The position numbers and the translations under genes were made by a program. Shown piece by piece: positions 1-8,867 of a DNA stretch of 64,000 bases. Source of the DNA: DATLZU01 sp035573855 (GTDB lineage Bacteria; Nitrospirota; Nitrospiria; Nitrospirales; Nitrospiraceae); contig DATLZU010000021.1 of the NCBI GenBank assembly GCA_035573855.1, positions 1 through 64,000 of the forward strand, written 5' to 3'. Numbering within the stretch: position 1 is the stretch's first letter; the number at the start of each line of letters is the position of its first letter. Below the pieces are notes generated by a model. That model was not told the DNA's origin. It was given only the letters and a program-made list of their open reading frames with translations, and made no database searches.

Positions 1-357
1 AGTCTTCAGCTTCGCCAACGCCGCGGCAACCTGCGACCCGTCGAACGGCGTTTCCTTGACGAGGAAGTCCCAGGCCCCCGCTTTAATGGCCTCGACGGCG
101 GCTCGAATTTCGCCATGTCCGGTCAGCACGATCACATCCACGTCCGGTTGATGTTCGCGCACCCATTCCAACACGGCGCGCCCGTCCATGCCGGGCATGC
201 GGAGGTCGGTGATGACACAGTCGTACAACGAGGCCTGCAGAGCGTCCAGGCCGGCCTGACCTCGGTCGACGACGGTGACGGCGCACCCCTCCTGACGCAA
301 CGTCTCTTCCAGCGTCAGCCGGACGAATTCTTCATCATCGATGACGAGCACCTTCAT
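1..357 (-). CDS. Response regulator receiver protein (3' end cut by window edge)
   Basis: Reading the minus strand from the ATG at 357 gives an open frame running off the window after 119 codons. It begins MKVLVIDDEE (the acidic DD pair), has the phospho-acceptor region CVITDLRMPGMDG, the switch segment VIVLTGHGE and the conserved lysine in DFLVKE, so it is a CheY-like receiver domain. The GHGEIRAAVEAIKAGAWDF stretch resembles receivers of NtrC-type regulators, but any output domain lies outside the window. Its ATG overlaps the kinase stop (ATGA), so the two are probably translationally coupled and form a cognate pair. Confidence 0.88.
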   Translation of the reverse strand, partial: MKVLVIDDEEFVRLTLEETLRQEGCAVTVVDRGQAGLDALQASLYDCVITDLRMPGMDGRAVLEWVREHQPDVDVIVLTGHGEIRAAVEAIKAGAWDFLVKETPFDGSQVAAALAKLKT

Positions 358-1916
358 GGCTCTTCCTTCATGGGAAACGCCAGATAGAACACGCTCCCCT
401 TGCCGGGCGAGGATTCCGCCCACACCCGCCCTCCGTGTTTCTCCATGACCAGTTTCACGATTGCCAAGCCGACTCCCGTTCCTTCAAATTCCGACGGGGC
501 GTGCAGGCGCTCGAACAAGCCGAAGATGCGTTCGGCCTCTTTCGGGTCGAACCCGATGCCGTTGTCCATGAACCAGAGCACGTAGTCCCGATCCGTCACC
601 GTGCCGCCGATGCGGATCTCCGGCGATGCGACGCCGCGCGAGAACTTCAGCGCATTGTCCAAAAGGTTCACGACGGCCTGCCTGATCGCTGCCGGATCTC
701 CCTGAATTGCGGCGGCCGGTAGATCGACGGTGACGGCCGGCGCCGGGAATGGCACGGATTGCAGGCGATCCGACACCACGGCGTGAACCAGCGCATGGAG
801 ATCGACGCGGACTCTGGGCATGGTTTGTTGTTCGAGCCGGGAATAGCGAAGCAGAGCGTCGATCAGCGCGGTCATCTGCAGCGCGGATGCGTGGATCTTC
901 GCGGCATAGCCCAAGGCCGTCGGATCCACCGTCCCGCCGAACTTGCGTTCGAGCAGCGAGGAGAACCCTTCGATCTCGCGCAGCGGCGCCTTGAGGTCGT
1001 GCGCAACGGAGTACGTGAAGGCTTCCAATTCCTTGGTCTTGCGTTCCAGCGCGCGGGTGCGTTCCCGCAAGGCGGCCAGCATGGCGACGAGCGAGGCGGA
1101 GAGCATGCCGACTTCATCCTTGGAATGCCAGGGATCGAATGAAGCCGACAGGTCTTCACGAGCGACCCGATCCGCCGTCGTGGCAAGACGTTTGAGCGGC
1201 TGGGCGATGTGCTTGTTGAAGAGGACGTACGTCGCTGTAATGACCAAGGCCAGCAGTGCGACCAAGGCCAGAGCCACCGCGCGAGCCCGGCTGACCAGCA
1301 AATCCCCTTCGCGCTTCATCTCCACGTCGATGCGAACGTGTGCGTCCATGAGTTGATCGAGGCCGTTGGTAAGTTCCCCGATCAAGCGATCCGCCTCAGG
1401 CAAGGGCGAGGAGGAGGCCGGTCCGGCCGCGCGCGCCGCGGCCAGATAGATGTTCCAGTTCGCCGTCAGCGTCTGGACGGCCAAGTCGATCCGCCGTATG
1501 GCGGCGTCTTCCTGGTCGGCCAAAGCAGTTTGATGATGCTCGGTCAACATCCGATAGAGGATAGGATGGGTGCGAGCCGCATGCGTGGAGCGGTACAGGT
1601 CGAGCGCTTTCTTGATCGCGGCTGCACGCACGTTCAGCCGCTCCACAGCCTCTTCGAGACCGCGAGGAGGTTTCCGTTCCAGGAATAAATGGTAGGCCAG
1701 GTTCATCTCCGACGTTTCCCGCTGCATGGCTGCGGCGGTGATGATCGCCGGAACGGTGATCCGCTGATGCCGATCGACGTAGCTGTTGACGCGGACGAGA
1801 TAGACCAGGATAGCGGCCAGGCTGAACGCCAGCACGACCAGCATGACGCTGAAAGAGAAGACGAGCTTCTGGCCGATCGTGAGATGGCGAAACCAACTCG
1901 TCAGCGCTCCGCGCAT
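354..1916 (-). CDS. Sensor histidine kinase (HAMP, HisKA, HATPase)
   Basis: 520 residues. A first membrane helix lies at about 20-43, a mostly helical periplasmic sensor segment follows, and a second helix sits at about 210-232. A HAMP linker follows (starting near HIAQPLKRLATTADRVA), then a HisKA domain with the H-box SVAHDLKAPLRE near residue 310. The ATPase domain has N-box NLLDNALKFS, G1 box DNGIGFDP and G2 box GTGVGLAIV. The protein should autophosphorylate on the H-box histidine and pass phosphate to the regulator encoded immediately downstream. The large extracytoplasmic segment has no recognisable ligand-binding motif, so the signal is unknown. Confidence 0.92.
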   Translation of the reverse strand: MRGALTSWFRHLTIGQKLVFSFSVMLVVLAFSLAAILVYLVRVNSYVDRHQRITVPAIITAAAMQRETSEMNLAYHLFLERKPPRGLEEAVERLNVRAAAIKKALDLYRSTHAARTHPILYRMLTEHHQTALADQEDAAIRRIDLAVQTLTANWNIYLAAARAAGPASSSPLPEADRLIGELTNGLDQLMDAHVRIDVEMKREGDLLVSRARAVALALVALLALVITATYVLFNKHIAQPLKRLATTADRVAREDLSASFDPWHSKDEVGMLSASLVAMLAALRERTRALERKTKELEAFTYSVAHDLKAPLREIEGFSSLLERKFGGTVDPTALGYAAKIHASALQMTALIDALLRYSRLEQQTMPRVRVDLHALVHAVVSDRLQSVPFPAPAVTVDLPAAAIQGDPAAIRQAVVNLLDNALKFSRGVASPEIRIGGTVTDRDYVLWFMDNGIGFDPKEAERIFGLFERLHAPSEFEGTGVGLAIVKLVMEKHGGRVWAESSPGKGSVFYLAFPMKEEP

Positions 1917-1952
1917 GGCCTAAACGTATCATAGCGGCGGAAGCGGTGCCAG

Positions 1953-2993
1953 CTATCGCATCATGACCTTGCCGGTCTTGCTCCAGTACCAGAAAACCGA
2001 AATGTTGGGATACACCGCATTGATGGCGTTTTGGCCGGCCACGGTAAACAGACAGCCGGCTGCGGCGACCCACTGCTCGCCCATCCGCCACTGTAAAGCC
2101 GGCTCCACCCCGATAATCGTGAACCCGTTGCGCTGGCCGCGGTTGATGACATGGCCGTCCGCCCGCCAGGTCAGCCCATGCAACGTGCTGACTTCGACGT
2201 TGTAGCCGAAGCCCCGCTTGTCGTCGAGGATGTGCTCGAAGATCAGCCGCGTGTTGATGACGTCCCCGGTATAGGTCGTCATGCCGGAATCGCTGCCGGG
2301 GGCAGAGTAGGTGTAAAACACGGCGGCATTCAATCGAAATGGTTGAATGTTCTTCCGCGCCATAATTCCTTGCGTGATCCCAAGTTCGCCGAACCGGGTG
2401 TTGGGGAGACGGCCCAGCGGTGAGAACCCGCCGGGGGGCCGCTCCGTGCCCGTAATCCAACGACTGGTTGGAAGGACAACTTGACTGAAGTGCGTGAACG
2501 ACGGGCGCCATCCGTCAGGGTCTTGAATCATCGGACGGTATTTGACGATCACTGAGGTATCGCCCAGCCCGGTGTCGGTGGTCATCTGGCTGTTCTGTCT
2601 AGCCCAGAAAGAATTCATCGAGATGGCGGCACCCAGCTCGATATGGTTGGTGAGTCCGTAGGCGGCGTTGACGGATGGTGAGAGCGAATAGAGATGAACC
2701 GGGCCATGCTTGCTGTGAGAGGCGAAGCCGAGTTGGTTGCCGAAGCTGTTCTCGCCGATTTGGGAAAACAAAAACTCGCGGACCGACAACTGGCCCTTCG
2801 GCTGAATGTCGACGGCTTGAAGGAGGACGGGGCCGTGGGAAAACGGGTTCCAACTCTTACGGTATGTGGCAATTTCCTCGTCGGAAGGTGTCCATTCCAG
2901 AGCCTGAGTCAGTGAAGGAGCCAGGAAAAGGGCGACGAGGACGATGGCCTTTAGGTGTCCAATGTCGAAAAGAAATAAAGACATTGTTGTCAT
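1953..2993 (-). CDS. Exported barrel-like outer membrane protein
   Basis: 346 residues with an N-terminal hydrophobic segment (about 15-31) ending near TQALEW, consistent with a signal peptide. The rest alternates short aromatic-rich strands and turns and ends in a strand-like tail. It resembles transporter-like outer membrane proteins of the phenol-degradation MetA type, but I cannot assign a substrate. MSLFLFD, three codons in, is an equally good start. It is divergent from the XRE/solute-binding regulator across an AT-rich gap, so it could share that control region. It is separated from the kinase by 36 bp and may be unrelated to it. Confidence 0.6.
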   Translation of the reverse strand: MTTMSLFLFDIGHLKAIVLVALFLAPSLTQALEWTPSDEEIATYRKSWNPFSHGPVLLQAVDIQPKGQLSVREFLFSQIGENSFGNQLGFASHSKHGPVHLYSLSPSVNAAYGLTNHIELGAAISMNSFWARQNSQMTTDTGLGDTSVIVKYRPMIQDPDGWRPSFTHFSQVVLPTSRWITGTERPPGGFSPLGRLPNTRFGELGITQGIMARKNIQPFRLNAAVFYTYSAPGSDSGMTTYTGDVINTRLIFEHILDDKRGFGYNVEVSTLHGLTWRADGHVINRGQRNGFTIIGVEPALQWRMGEQWVAAAGCLFTVAGQNAINAVYPNISVFWYWSKTGKVMMR

Positions 2994-3131
2994 CCTTCCT
3001 TATTATCCGTAGTATTCGGATGGGTTTTGTAGAATTTAAATTAAAGTAACATTAGTTATTTTATCAACAATTAATTTCACATAAACCACGGCTTTCTACG
3101 CAGAGATTTTGCTCTCGAATCCGATATTCAT

Positions 3132-3155
3132 TATAGTTGACAAAAATCAGCTATA
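3132..3155. promoter_or_regulatory. Inverted repeat, candidate operator of the molybdenum-locus regulator
   Basis: Arms TATAGTTGA (3132-3140) and TCAGCTATA (3147-3155) are inverted copies with one mismatch, separated by CAAAAA. A TTGACA hexamer (3137-3142) lies inside the repeat, as expected for an operator that occludes RNA polymerase. It sits just upstream of the regulator gene, between divergent genes. A similar half-site, TATAGTT, recurs at 5315-5321 before the next lipoprotein gene. Binding by the regulator is inference. Confidence 0.45.
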
Positions 3156-3176
3156 GATGATATGAGGTCCTCTGCT

Positions 3177-4382
3177 ATGAGTCAAAAAGGTCGGGCCGAG
3201 CCACCGGAAAATATCGACAATCGGTTGCGTGCTCTTCGAACCGCGAAGGGCTTGTCGCAGGCGGAGCTTGCCGACATGAGCGGGATTACCCGGCAGGCGG
3301 TCTGCGCGATCGAGGCGAATCAGTATTTGCCAACAACGGCTGTCGCGCTTCGCCTTGCCGGGGCGCTCGGCTGCCGCGTTGAAGACCTCTTCAGCCTCGT
3401 TGCGACCGGGGATCTGATCGAAGGTGATTTGATTGCCGGTACTCCGTTAAATGCGTCCACCCAGGGTCCAACCCGTGTGAAGGTGGCCCGTGTCGGGAGC
3501 CGGTTCGTCGTCCGTCCTGTCGCGGCGCTGGGCGAGATTTTGAACTTCACCGTGCCGGCGGATGGATTACTCATCGGCTCGGCGGGTAGTGGGCAACAAA
3601 CGGCCAAGCGGGGCAATCTGGTCAAAGTACGGTTGCTCCGGGATCGTCGTGCGGTGGAGCAGGAAGTCGCTGTCGCCGGCTGCGACCCCGCCATTGTGCT
3701 GGCCGGTGAATACCTGCGGCGTCATCACCACGCGGCGACCGTCGTCGGCTGGACGATGGGCAGCGCGGCCGCGCTGGAAGCGCTCAAGCGGGGAGAAGTC
3801 CACATGGCCGGGCTTCACATCGTCGATGCGAAGTCGGGCGAATCGAATCTGCCGTATTTGCGGCGGCACCTCGAGGACGAAGATGTCATGGTGGTGACCT
3901 TCGCCATTTGGGAAGAAGGGTTGCTGGTGCGAAGCGGGAATCCAAAAGGCATCCGGGGTGTCGGCGACCTCGCGCGCCAGGATGTCACGTTGATGAATCG
4001 GGAAGAGGGGTCGGGAGCGCGGTTGTTGCTCGATCAGAAACTGGGGGCGACTGGAATTGATCCGGTGCTGGTGAACGGATATCGCCATGTGGCGTGGTCA
4101 CATTTTGAAGTGGCGAGAGCCGTGGCCGAAGGGCGCGCGGATGTGGGCATCGGTATCCGTGCCGCGGCTCGCTATTACGGACTGGACTTTCTCCCGCTTC
4201 AAGAGGCGCGGTACGACTTGGTTGTGCCCAAGGCGGTTCTTGCTTCGCATCCAAGTCTCTCGGTCCTGTTGGATACGATCGTCAGCCGGCCGTTTCGCAC
4301 CGAGATGGAGGCGTTGGGCGGGTACGATACGAGGGAGACGGGAACCGTCAGAAGCCTGCGCGGATCGCCTGTCGCAACGTGA
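3177..4382 (+). CDS. XRE-type HTH regulator with periplasmic-binding-protein-like effector domain
   Basis: 401 residues. The N-terminus (about 15-75) is a Cro/CI-type helix-turn-helix (LSQAELADMSGITRQAV). The C-terminal two thirds resemble the PBP-like domain found in molybdate-responsive and related one-component regulators. I chose the ATG at 3177 (MSQKGRAEPP) because GAGG at 3164-3167 is correctly spaced for it. The ATG at 3162 lacks a ribosome site. Its place ahead of two ModA-type genes, a molbindin and ModBC suggests that it senses molybdate or tungstate and controls this locus. Ligand identity is inferred from context only. Confidence 0.8.
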   Translation: MSQKGRAEPPENIDNRLRALRTAKGLSQAELADMSGITRQAVCAIEANQYLPTTAVALRLAGALGCRVEDLFSLVATGDLIEGDLIAGTPLNASTQGPTRVKVARVGSRFVVRPVAALGEILNFTVPADGLLIGSAGSGQQTAKRGNLVKVRLLRDRRAVEQEVAVAGCDPAIVLAGEYLRRHHHAATVVGWTMGSAAALEALKRGEVHMAGLHIVDAKSGESNLPYLRRHLEDEDVMVVTFAIWEEGLLVRSGNPKGIRGVGDLARQDVTLMNREEGSGARLLLDQKLGATGIDPVLVNGYRHVAWSHFEVARAVAEGRADVGIGIRAAARYYGLDFLPLQEARYDLVVPKAVLASHPSLSVLLDTIVSRPFRTEMEALGGYDTRETGTVRSLRGSPVAT

Positions 4383-4418
4383 AAGATGAAAGATAAAGAT
4401 AGAAAGGAGGGAGACTAA

Positions 4419-5279
4419 ATGATCGTTTCGATCAGGGTCGCAATGTCTGCACTGGTAATTTTGTGCGTCGGACTTTTCATCCGGTCGGAGATCGCGGGGG
4501 CGGAATTGTTGGTGATCGCCGCTTCCCCGAGCGTCAAGGCGCCGCTTGAAGCACTCGGCCATGCGTTCGAAGCGCAGTTCCCCGGTACACAGGTGCGGCT
4601 ACATGTAGAGCCCGGACTGGATCTGCGCCGCACAATCGCCAGTATGCAAAACCACTTGAAGGTCGATCTCCACCGCGGGCGAGGGCTGATTCATCTCATT
4701 GCGCCGGGCGGTGATGAATTACTCACCCGTTTGGATTCTAAAAACTATATTCGCCCGGAATCGCGTCGGCCGTATGCGGTGGAGCCGCTGGTGCTGGTAG
4801 TGCCGGAGTCGGTGGTCGAGGCGCCGACGACGTTCGAGGCGCTGGCACAGGATGAGCGCTTGCGGATCGTCATCGCCGATCCGGCCGTGACGACGCTAGG
4901 GCAGAAAAGTCGCGCCCTGCTGCAATCGCTCGGACTCTGGGAAGCCGTGAATAGACGCTTGGAAATCGCCGCCGATGCCCGCGGCGTCATCGACCATCTG
5001 ATGCGAGGAGAGGCCGATGTGGGCATCCTGTTCGGACCTGAGGCGGTACGAGAGCAGCGACGCATCCGTATTGCAGCGGTCGCGAATCACGGACAAGCGG
5101 AGGCGGTAGTCCATTCGTTGGCCATGGACTATGAATGTCCAGACCGGGCGCTCGCCCAGCGATTTATCGAATTCACGCAGGGGAGGGAAGCGCAAGCTGT
5201 GTTGCGATCGCTCGGGTATTTATCGCCGATCGAAGCGGTGAATGGAAAGGCACCGGAAGCGATGGTCGCTGGCCGATAG
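4419..5279 (+). CDS. ModA-like periplasmic substrate-binding protein (divergent)
   Basis: 286 residues with a signal peptide (hydrophobic core about 8-24, cleavage probably after EIAGA). The mature part starts ELLVIAASPSVKAPLEALGHAF, the beginning of a ModA-type solute-binding fold, and DVGILFGPEAV matches the family's C-terminal lobe. The serine-pair anion-binding motif of ModA (GSSG or ASSS) is not present at the expected place, where HVEPGLDLRR is found, so the ligand may differ. A strong AAGGAGG (4404-4410) precedes the ATG. It may cooperate with the canonical ModA at 8868 or act as a sensor; no permease gene is adjacent. Confidence 0.72.
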   Translation: MIVSIRVAMSALVILCVGLFIRSEIAGAELLVIAASPSVKAPLEALGHAFEAQFPGTQVRLHVEPGLDLRRTIASMQNHLKVDLHRGRGLIHLIAPGGDELLTRLDSKNYIRPESRRPYAVEPLVLVVPESVVEAPTTFEALAQDERLRIVIADPAVTTLGQKSRALLQSLGLWEAVNRRLEIAADARGVIDHLMRGEADVGILFGPEAVREQRRIRIAAVANHGQAEAVVHSLAMDYECPDRALAQRFIEFTQGREAQAVLRSLGYLSPIEAVNGKAPEAMVAGR

Positions 5280-5360
5280 AGACGACAGGGATTTTTTTGT
5301 GAATAGGCGTCAAGTATAGTTAACATTATATCAGTCATTCTGAATCAAGAGGAGACTGGC

Positions 5361-6053
5361 ATGGCCAATAACAATGAGGACGTGATGAGTCGTCGCCGGC
5401 CGCTGAAGCAGCGGGGCCAGCAGATCCTGACGCGAGTTCTGCTGGGAATCGTCCTGGCCGCAGCCGGATGCGCAAGGCTGCCGTACACCACGCAGGTGGT
5501 GCAGGAAGATCAACGGGTGCTGGTCGTCATTCAGCGGGAGGTTGAGCCGGTGGGCTACACCCATCCAGTCAAACTGAGTGCGCAGGAGATTCGAAGCATT
5601 CTGAAAGGCTTTTCAATCCGGGAGAAAAAGGCGCTGCCATTGCGCTGGTTCGCGGAAGAAAAACCGCCCCAGCCGCTGTTTCGAGAGGATGAACTGAACG
5701 TGCTGGTCCCGCATCTTTCGGTCGCGCTGGAAAAGGTCGGGCCGAGCGACCGGGTCGCGTTTTCCGTGTTCGCTCCCGGGTTCAATCCGGCGGCGGCGCG
5801 CGATACGACGTCGGGTTGGATCGCCGTGCGCGATCCCTACTGGCATCTGACGATTGATCATTTTCACGTTCAACTCCCCACCCGGAAGTCCGATCCGTAC
5901 GATCCCAACTATCCGCTCGTGCCGGCATCGCCTGGCGACTACCTCCTCACGTTCGAGCCGGGCCGGTTTTGGATCATTGATCCCGCAACGAAAGCTCGGG
6001 CAGTGGACTATCGAGAATTTTTGAAGTCGGCGGAGTCGTTGCCGGCTCGGTGA
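5361..6053 (+). CDS. Putative lipoprotein of unknown function
   Basis: 230 residues. A basic N-terminus is followed by a hydrophobic stretch and the lipobox LAAAGC (Cys about residue 37), so it is probably lipid-anchored. The mature part is soluble-looking, with no domain I recognise; it contains LSAQEIRSILKGF and a proline-rich DPYDPNYPLVPASPGDYLL segment. AAGAGGAG precedes the start. It lies between the ModA-like gene and a porin-type gene, so an envelope role in the same uptake system is plausible but unproven. A TATAGTT half-site is found 40 bp upstream. Confidence 0.7.
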   Translation: MANNNEDVMSRRRPLKQRGQQILTRVLLGIVLAAAGCARLPYTTQVVQEDQRVLVVIQREVEPVGYTHPVKLSAQEIRSILKGFSIREKKALPLRWFAEEKPPQPLFREDELNVLVPHLSVALEKVGPSDRVAFSVFAPGFNPAAARDTTSGWIAVRDPYWHLTIDHFHVQLPTRKSDPYDPNYPLVPASPGDYLLTFEPGRFWIIDPATKARAVDYREFLKSAESLPAR

Positions 6054-6117
6054 TGCTCGTCCAAAGGGCATCGCGCAGGGGTTCTTGTGTCATTCGAATT
6101 CGCAGGGAGGACGGTCT

Positions 6118-7848
6118 ATGGAATGTCAGGTCGTGGAGGGGCGAGCGGCCGGTGGCCACGCTGCTCGTTTCTATCGATGGGGCACGTGGGTGCTGGTAGT
6201 GGCCGGATTCCTTGCCTGGAATGTTCCGGCCAACGCCGTGGAAGGCGGAAAGCTCATCGAAAAAGACGGCAAGTACGTCTTTGTGGAAGATCAGGATCCA
6301 GCGCTCAAGCTGCTGTTGGAACGGGCGGTCAAACAGGGATGGATCACCGAGGAAGAGTACGAACAGGTCAAAAAAGAATCGGAGGAGCGGGCCTATCTCC
6401 TCTCGCCGAGCTTCAAAGCCTGGTACGACCGCGGCTTTAACTTCTCCATGAACGACAATGCGTTCCTCTTAAAGATCAGATTTCGCGCGCAAATGCGCTA
6501 CACCCAGCGGTATCGAAACGAAGCCTGGCGCAATCCGGGGGATGCCAAGAATTTTCCCGAATTGCTGGGAGTCTTCGGCGATTACCGCGCGGTTCGTTCA
6601 GAGCCGAACTATTCTCAATTCAACTTGCGCCGAGCGCGATTGTACTTCATGGGCCACCTCTTCGACCCCGACTTCAAGTACTATGTCCAGTTCCGAGCGG
6701 AGACGGCGGAAAACGCTCAGGCGCCGGGATCGCTTGCCCTGTTCGATCTAAATTTCACCTCGACCCATTTTTCCTGGCTCAATGTCATGTTCGGTCAGTA
6801 CAAGGTGTTTTTCAATCGCGCGCAAATCAATTCCACCGCGTCGATGCAGTTCGCCGAGCGGGCACTGGTGATGGATGCGTTCACCGCCAGCGGGCTGGAC
6901 CGGCGCGATATCGGCATCACCGTCATGAACGACGAGGAACTCTACCCCGTCAATTATTACCTTGGAGTCTTCAACGGGGCTGGTCCGGCCTTCAACCGAT
7001 TCGGTTCATTCCTCAGCGAAGAGATCACGCCGAACTGTCCCGGCGGCGCCGCCGGCGGCAATCCCTTTCCATCGCCAGCTGGTTGCCCGACGAATCAGCG
7101 GAATCTCAATGCCAATCCCCGTTTCGATATTGACCGGCTGATGCTCACTGGACGGGTGCAATGGAATATCCTGGGCCGTCCGGGCTACGGCGAGGGTGAC
7201 CTCTTCTATTCCGAGACGCCGCAACTGGCGGTCGGCGGGGGCTATTCTTATAATCCTGCCATTAACACGGCCTCGAACGCCTCGTTCGTCGGGATCGATC
7301 TTGCGAACCTCAATTTCCGTCGCCAATTGGCGGCGTTCGGCAACGGCCGGCAACTGGGGTGGGGTCTGATCGATTACAGTACGTGGGCGGTGGATGGAAT
7401 CTTCAAGTACCGGGGATTCTCGCTCCAGTCTGAGTTCTATTTCAAGACGATCACGCTCCATGAGAAGGGATTGCCCTGCATGAATACCACCTGTACCGTC
7501 ACGGCTCCGGGAAGGATTGGCAATGCGCTAGGCTGGTACGTGCAGAGCGGGTACTATCTCATCCCGCGCAAACTGGAGCTCGCGGCGCGTTTTGCCTACT
7601 GGGATCCGGACACGAATGCCGCTGACGACCTGATCCACCAGACGGATGTGTCGCTCAACTGGTTTCTGAACGGAACCTACGATCACCAGATCATGGTGAC
7701 CTACAGCAATGTCCAGATGGGCACGGGCGGCTATGCGATCGGCCGGAGCGCGCCGCTTCCCCCCGGCTCCGGCACCGTGCCGGTTGATCTGGTCGGCGGT
7801 CGTTTGATTGAGAATGCGATTCGGGTGCAGTACCAAATTTTCTTCTGA
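6118..7848 (+). CDS. Phosphate-selective-porin (OprO/OprP)-type outer membrane protein
   Basis: 576 residues from the ATG at 6118, chosen because GGGAGG lies at 6104-6109; an in-frame upstream ATG at 6085 lacks a ribosome site. A signal peptide ends near PANA. A short acidic helical segment (WITEEEYEQVKKESEERAYL) leads into a barrel whose strands match the porin O/P family, including QFNLRRARLYFMGHLFDPDFKYY and FGQYKVFFNRAQ, and it ends VQYQIFF with a terminal Phe as expected for BAM substrates. Family members take up oxyanions. Within this locus a molybdate-selective channel is an attractive inference. Confidence 0.82.
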   Translation: MECQVVEGRAAGGHAARFYRWGTWVLVVAGFLAWNVPANAVEGGKLIEKDGKYVFVEDQDPALKLLLERAVKQGWITEEEYEQVKKESEERAYLLSPSFKAWYDRGFNFSMNDNAFLLKIRFRAQMRYTQRYRNEAWRNPGDAKNFPELLGVFGDYRAVRSEPNYSQFNLRRARLYFMGHLFDPDFKYYVQFRAETAENAQAPGSLALFDLNFTSTHFSWLNVMFGQYKVFFNRAQINSTASMQFAERALVMDAFTASGLDRRDIGITVMNDEELYPVNYYLGVFNGAGPAFNRFGSFLSEEITPNCPGGAAGGNPFPSPAGCPTNQRNLNANPRFDIDRLMLTGRVQWNILGRPGYGEGDLFYSETPQLAVGGGYSYNPAINTASNASFVGIDLANLNFRRQLAAFGNGRQLGWGLIDYSTWAVDGIFKYRGFSLQSEFYFKTITLHEKGLPCMNTTCTVTAPGRIGNALGWYVQSGYYLIPRKLELAARFAYWDPDTNAADDLIHQTDVSLNWFLNGTYDHQIMVTYSNVQMGTGGYAIGRSAPLPPGSGTVPVDLVGGRLIENAIRVQYQIFF

Positions 7849-7908
7849 CCTCGGAGGGGCGGATGGGGAAGCAGCCACGTCCGCTGCTCAACGTTCAGGG
7901 AGGGGTCT

Positions 7909-8664
7909 ATGCGTGCAACAGAGCGGAGTCACTCGTTCTGTCCTTCCGACGATAGCAATGTGATCGAGGGAACCGTGACGCGGGTTGCGCAAGGGTTGGC
8001 GTGCACCGTCGTGCGGATGCGTGTAGGGGAACGGACGGATCTCATGGCTCGATGGCCCTGCTCGAACGGAGAGCGAACCGATTTTCGAGTCGGAGAGCGC
8101 ATCAGGGCGCTGATTCCTGTCGAATCCGTTCGATTGGAGGCCGGATGGTTCCGTCGGGGACAAGCCCGGTGGAATCGCTGGATCGGACGGATCGTCCTGG
8201 TCCAAGGCAAGCCGCCTGATCTGCTCGTGTCGGTCAAAGTGTACGGCGAGGCTTGGACCTTGCGTGGGCAAGGACCTGTGGTCGGAGCGGCGGCGTGTCC
8301 GCAAACCTGGGACACGGTGAACATCATAGTGGACCCTCAAGCCGTCCGGCTGATACATACGATCCGCAGGGCTAAAGTCACGCCCTGGGAAAGCCTTGAT
8401 GCGCCTGTTGGAAAAGAGGAAGACTGGCAGGTGAAATTGCACGGTCGCATCGAAGGTGTTCGTTCTTATCATGGCAACGTCCTGTTGTCTCTGGGAATTG
8501 GACATGTGAAGGTGTCGGCCCTTGTGAGCGATCCAGAGACTGGCGCAGTGTGGTGGCGGCCGGGAATGCCGGTCGAGATTCACATGGGCCGATTCGAAGC
8601 CCGTGTCAATCCCGAGGGAGCGCCGGACCGGGCGGTCGAGTGTCGGCTCGCCTATCACTGGTGA
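7909..8664 (+). CDS. Stand-alone protein with three TOBE/Mop-like repeats
   Basis: 251 residues, no signal peptide, preceded by GGGAGGGG. Three segments of about 60 residues look like TOBE/Mop folds: about 19-80 (IEGTVTRVAQG through IPVESVRLE), about 90-150 (RWIGRIVLVQG through DPQAVRLIH) and about 175-238 (LHGRIEGVRSYHG through GRFEARV). Such folds bind molybdate or tungstate in ModC, ModE and molbindins. This one has no ATPase or HTH part. It may be a cytoplasmic oxyanion store or buffer. Repeat identity is low, so the third repeat is the least certain. Confidence 0.62.
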   Translation: MRATERSHSFCPSDDSNVIEGTVTRVAQGLACTVVRMRVGERTDLMARWPCSNGERTDFRVGERIRALIPVESVRLEAGWFRRGQARWNRWIGRIVLVQGKPPDLLVSVKVYGEAWTLRGQGPVVGAAACPQTWDTVNIIVDPQAVRLIHTIRRAKVTPWESLDAPVGKEEDWQVKLHGRIEGVRSYHGNVLLSLGIGHVKVSALVSDPETGAVWWRPGMPVEIHMGRFEARVNPEGAPDRAVECRLAYHW

Positions 8665-8867
8665 TGGAGGGACAGACCTGGCAAGCGGTCGTGTTGACAT
8701 TCAGATCCGTAGTCCGTTGCAGAGAGGGCGTTCGGATGCGTTCGTCCAGGCTTCCTGGGGGCAGGAAGGGGACTCTCGGTGCCGATGTCTCTTCCCGCTG
8801 ATTCGAACAGTGCATGATCAAGGATGCACAACGACCGGGAAACCAGGGATCAGGAGGAGACACTGAA

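Noticed and set aside
1396..2511. 371-codon minus-strand frame spanning the kinase/barrel junction
   Set aside because: It is out of frame with both supported genes and low in hydrophobic order; both neighbours have clear domain or signal features.
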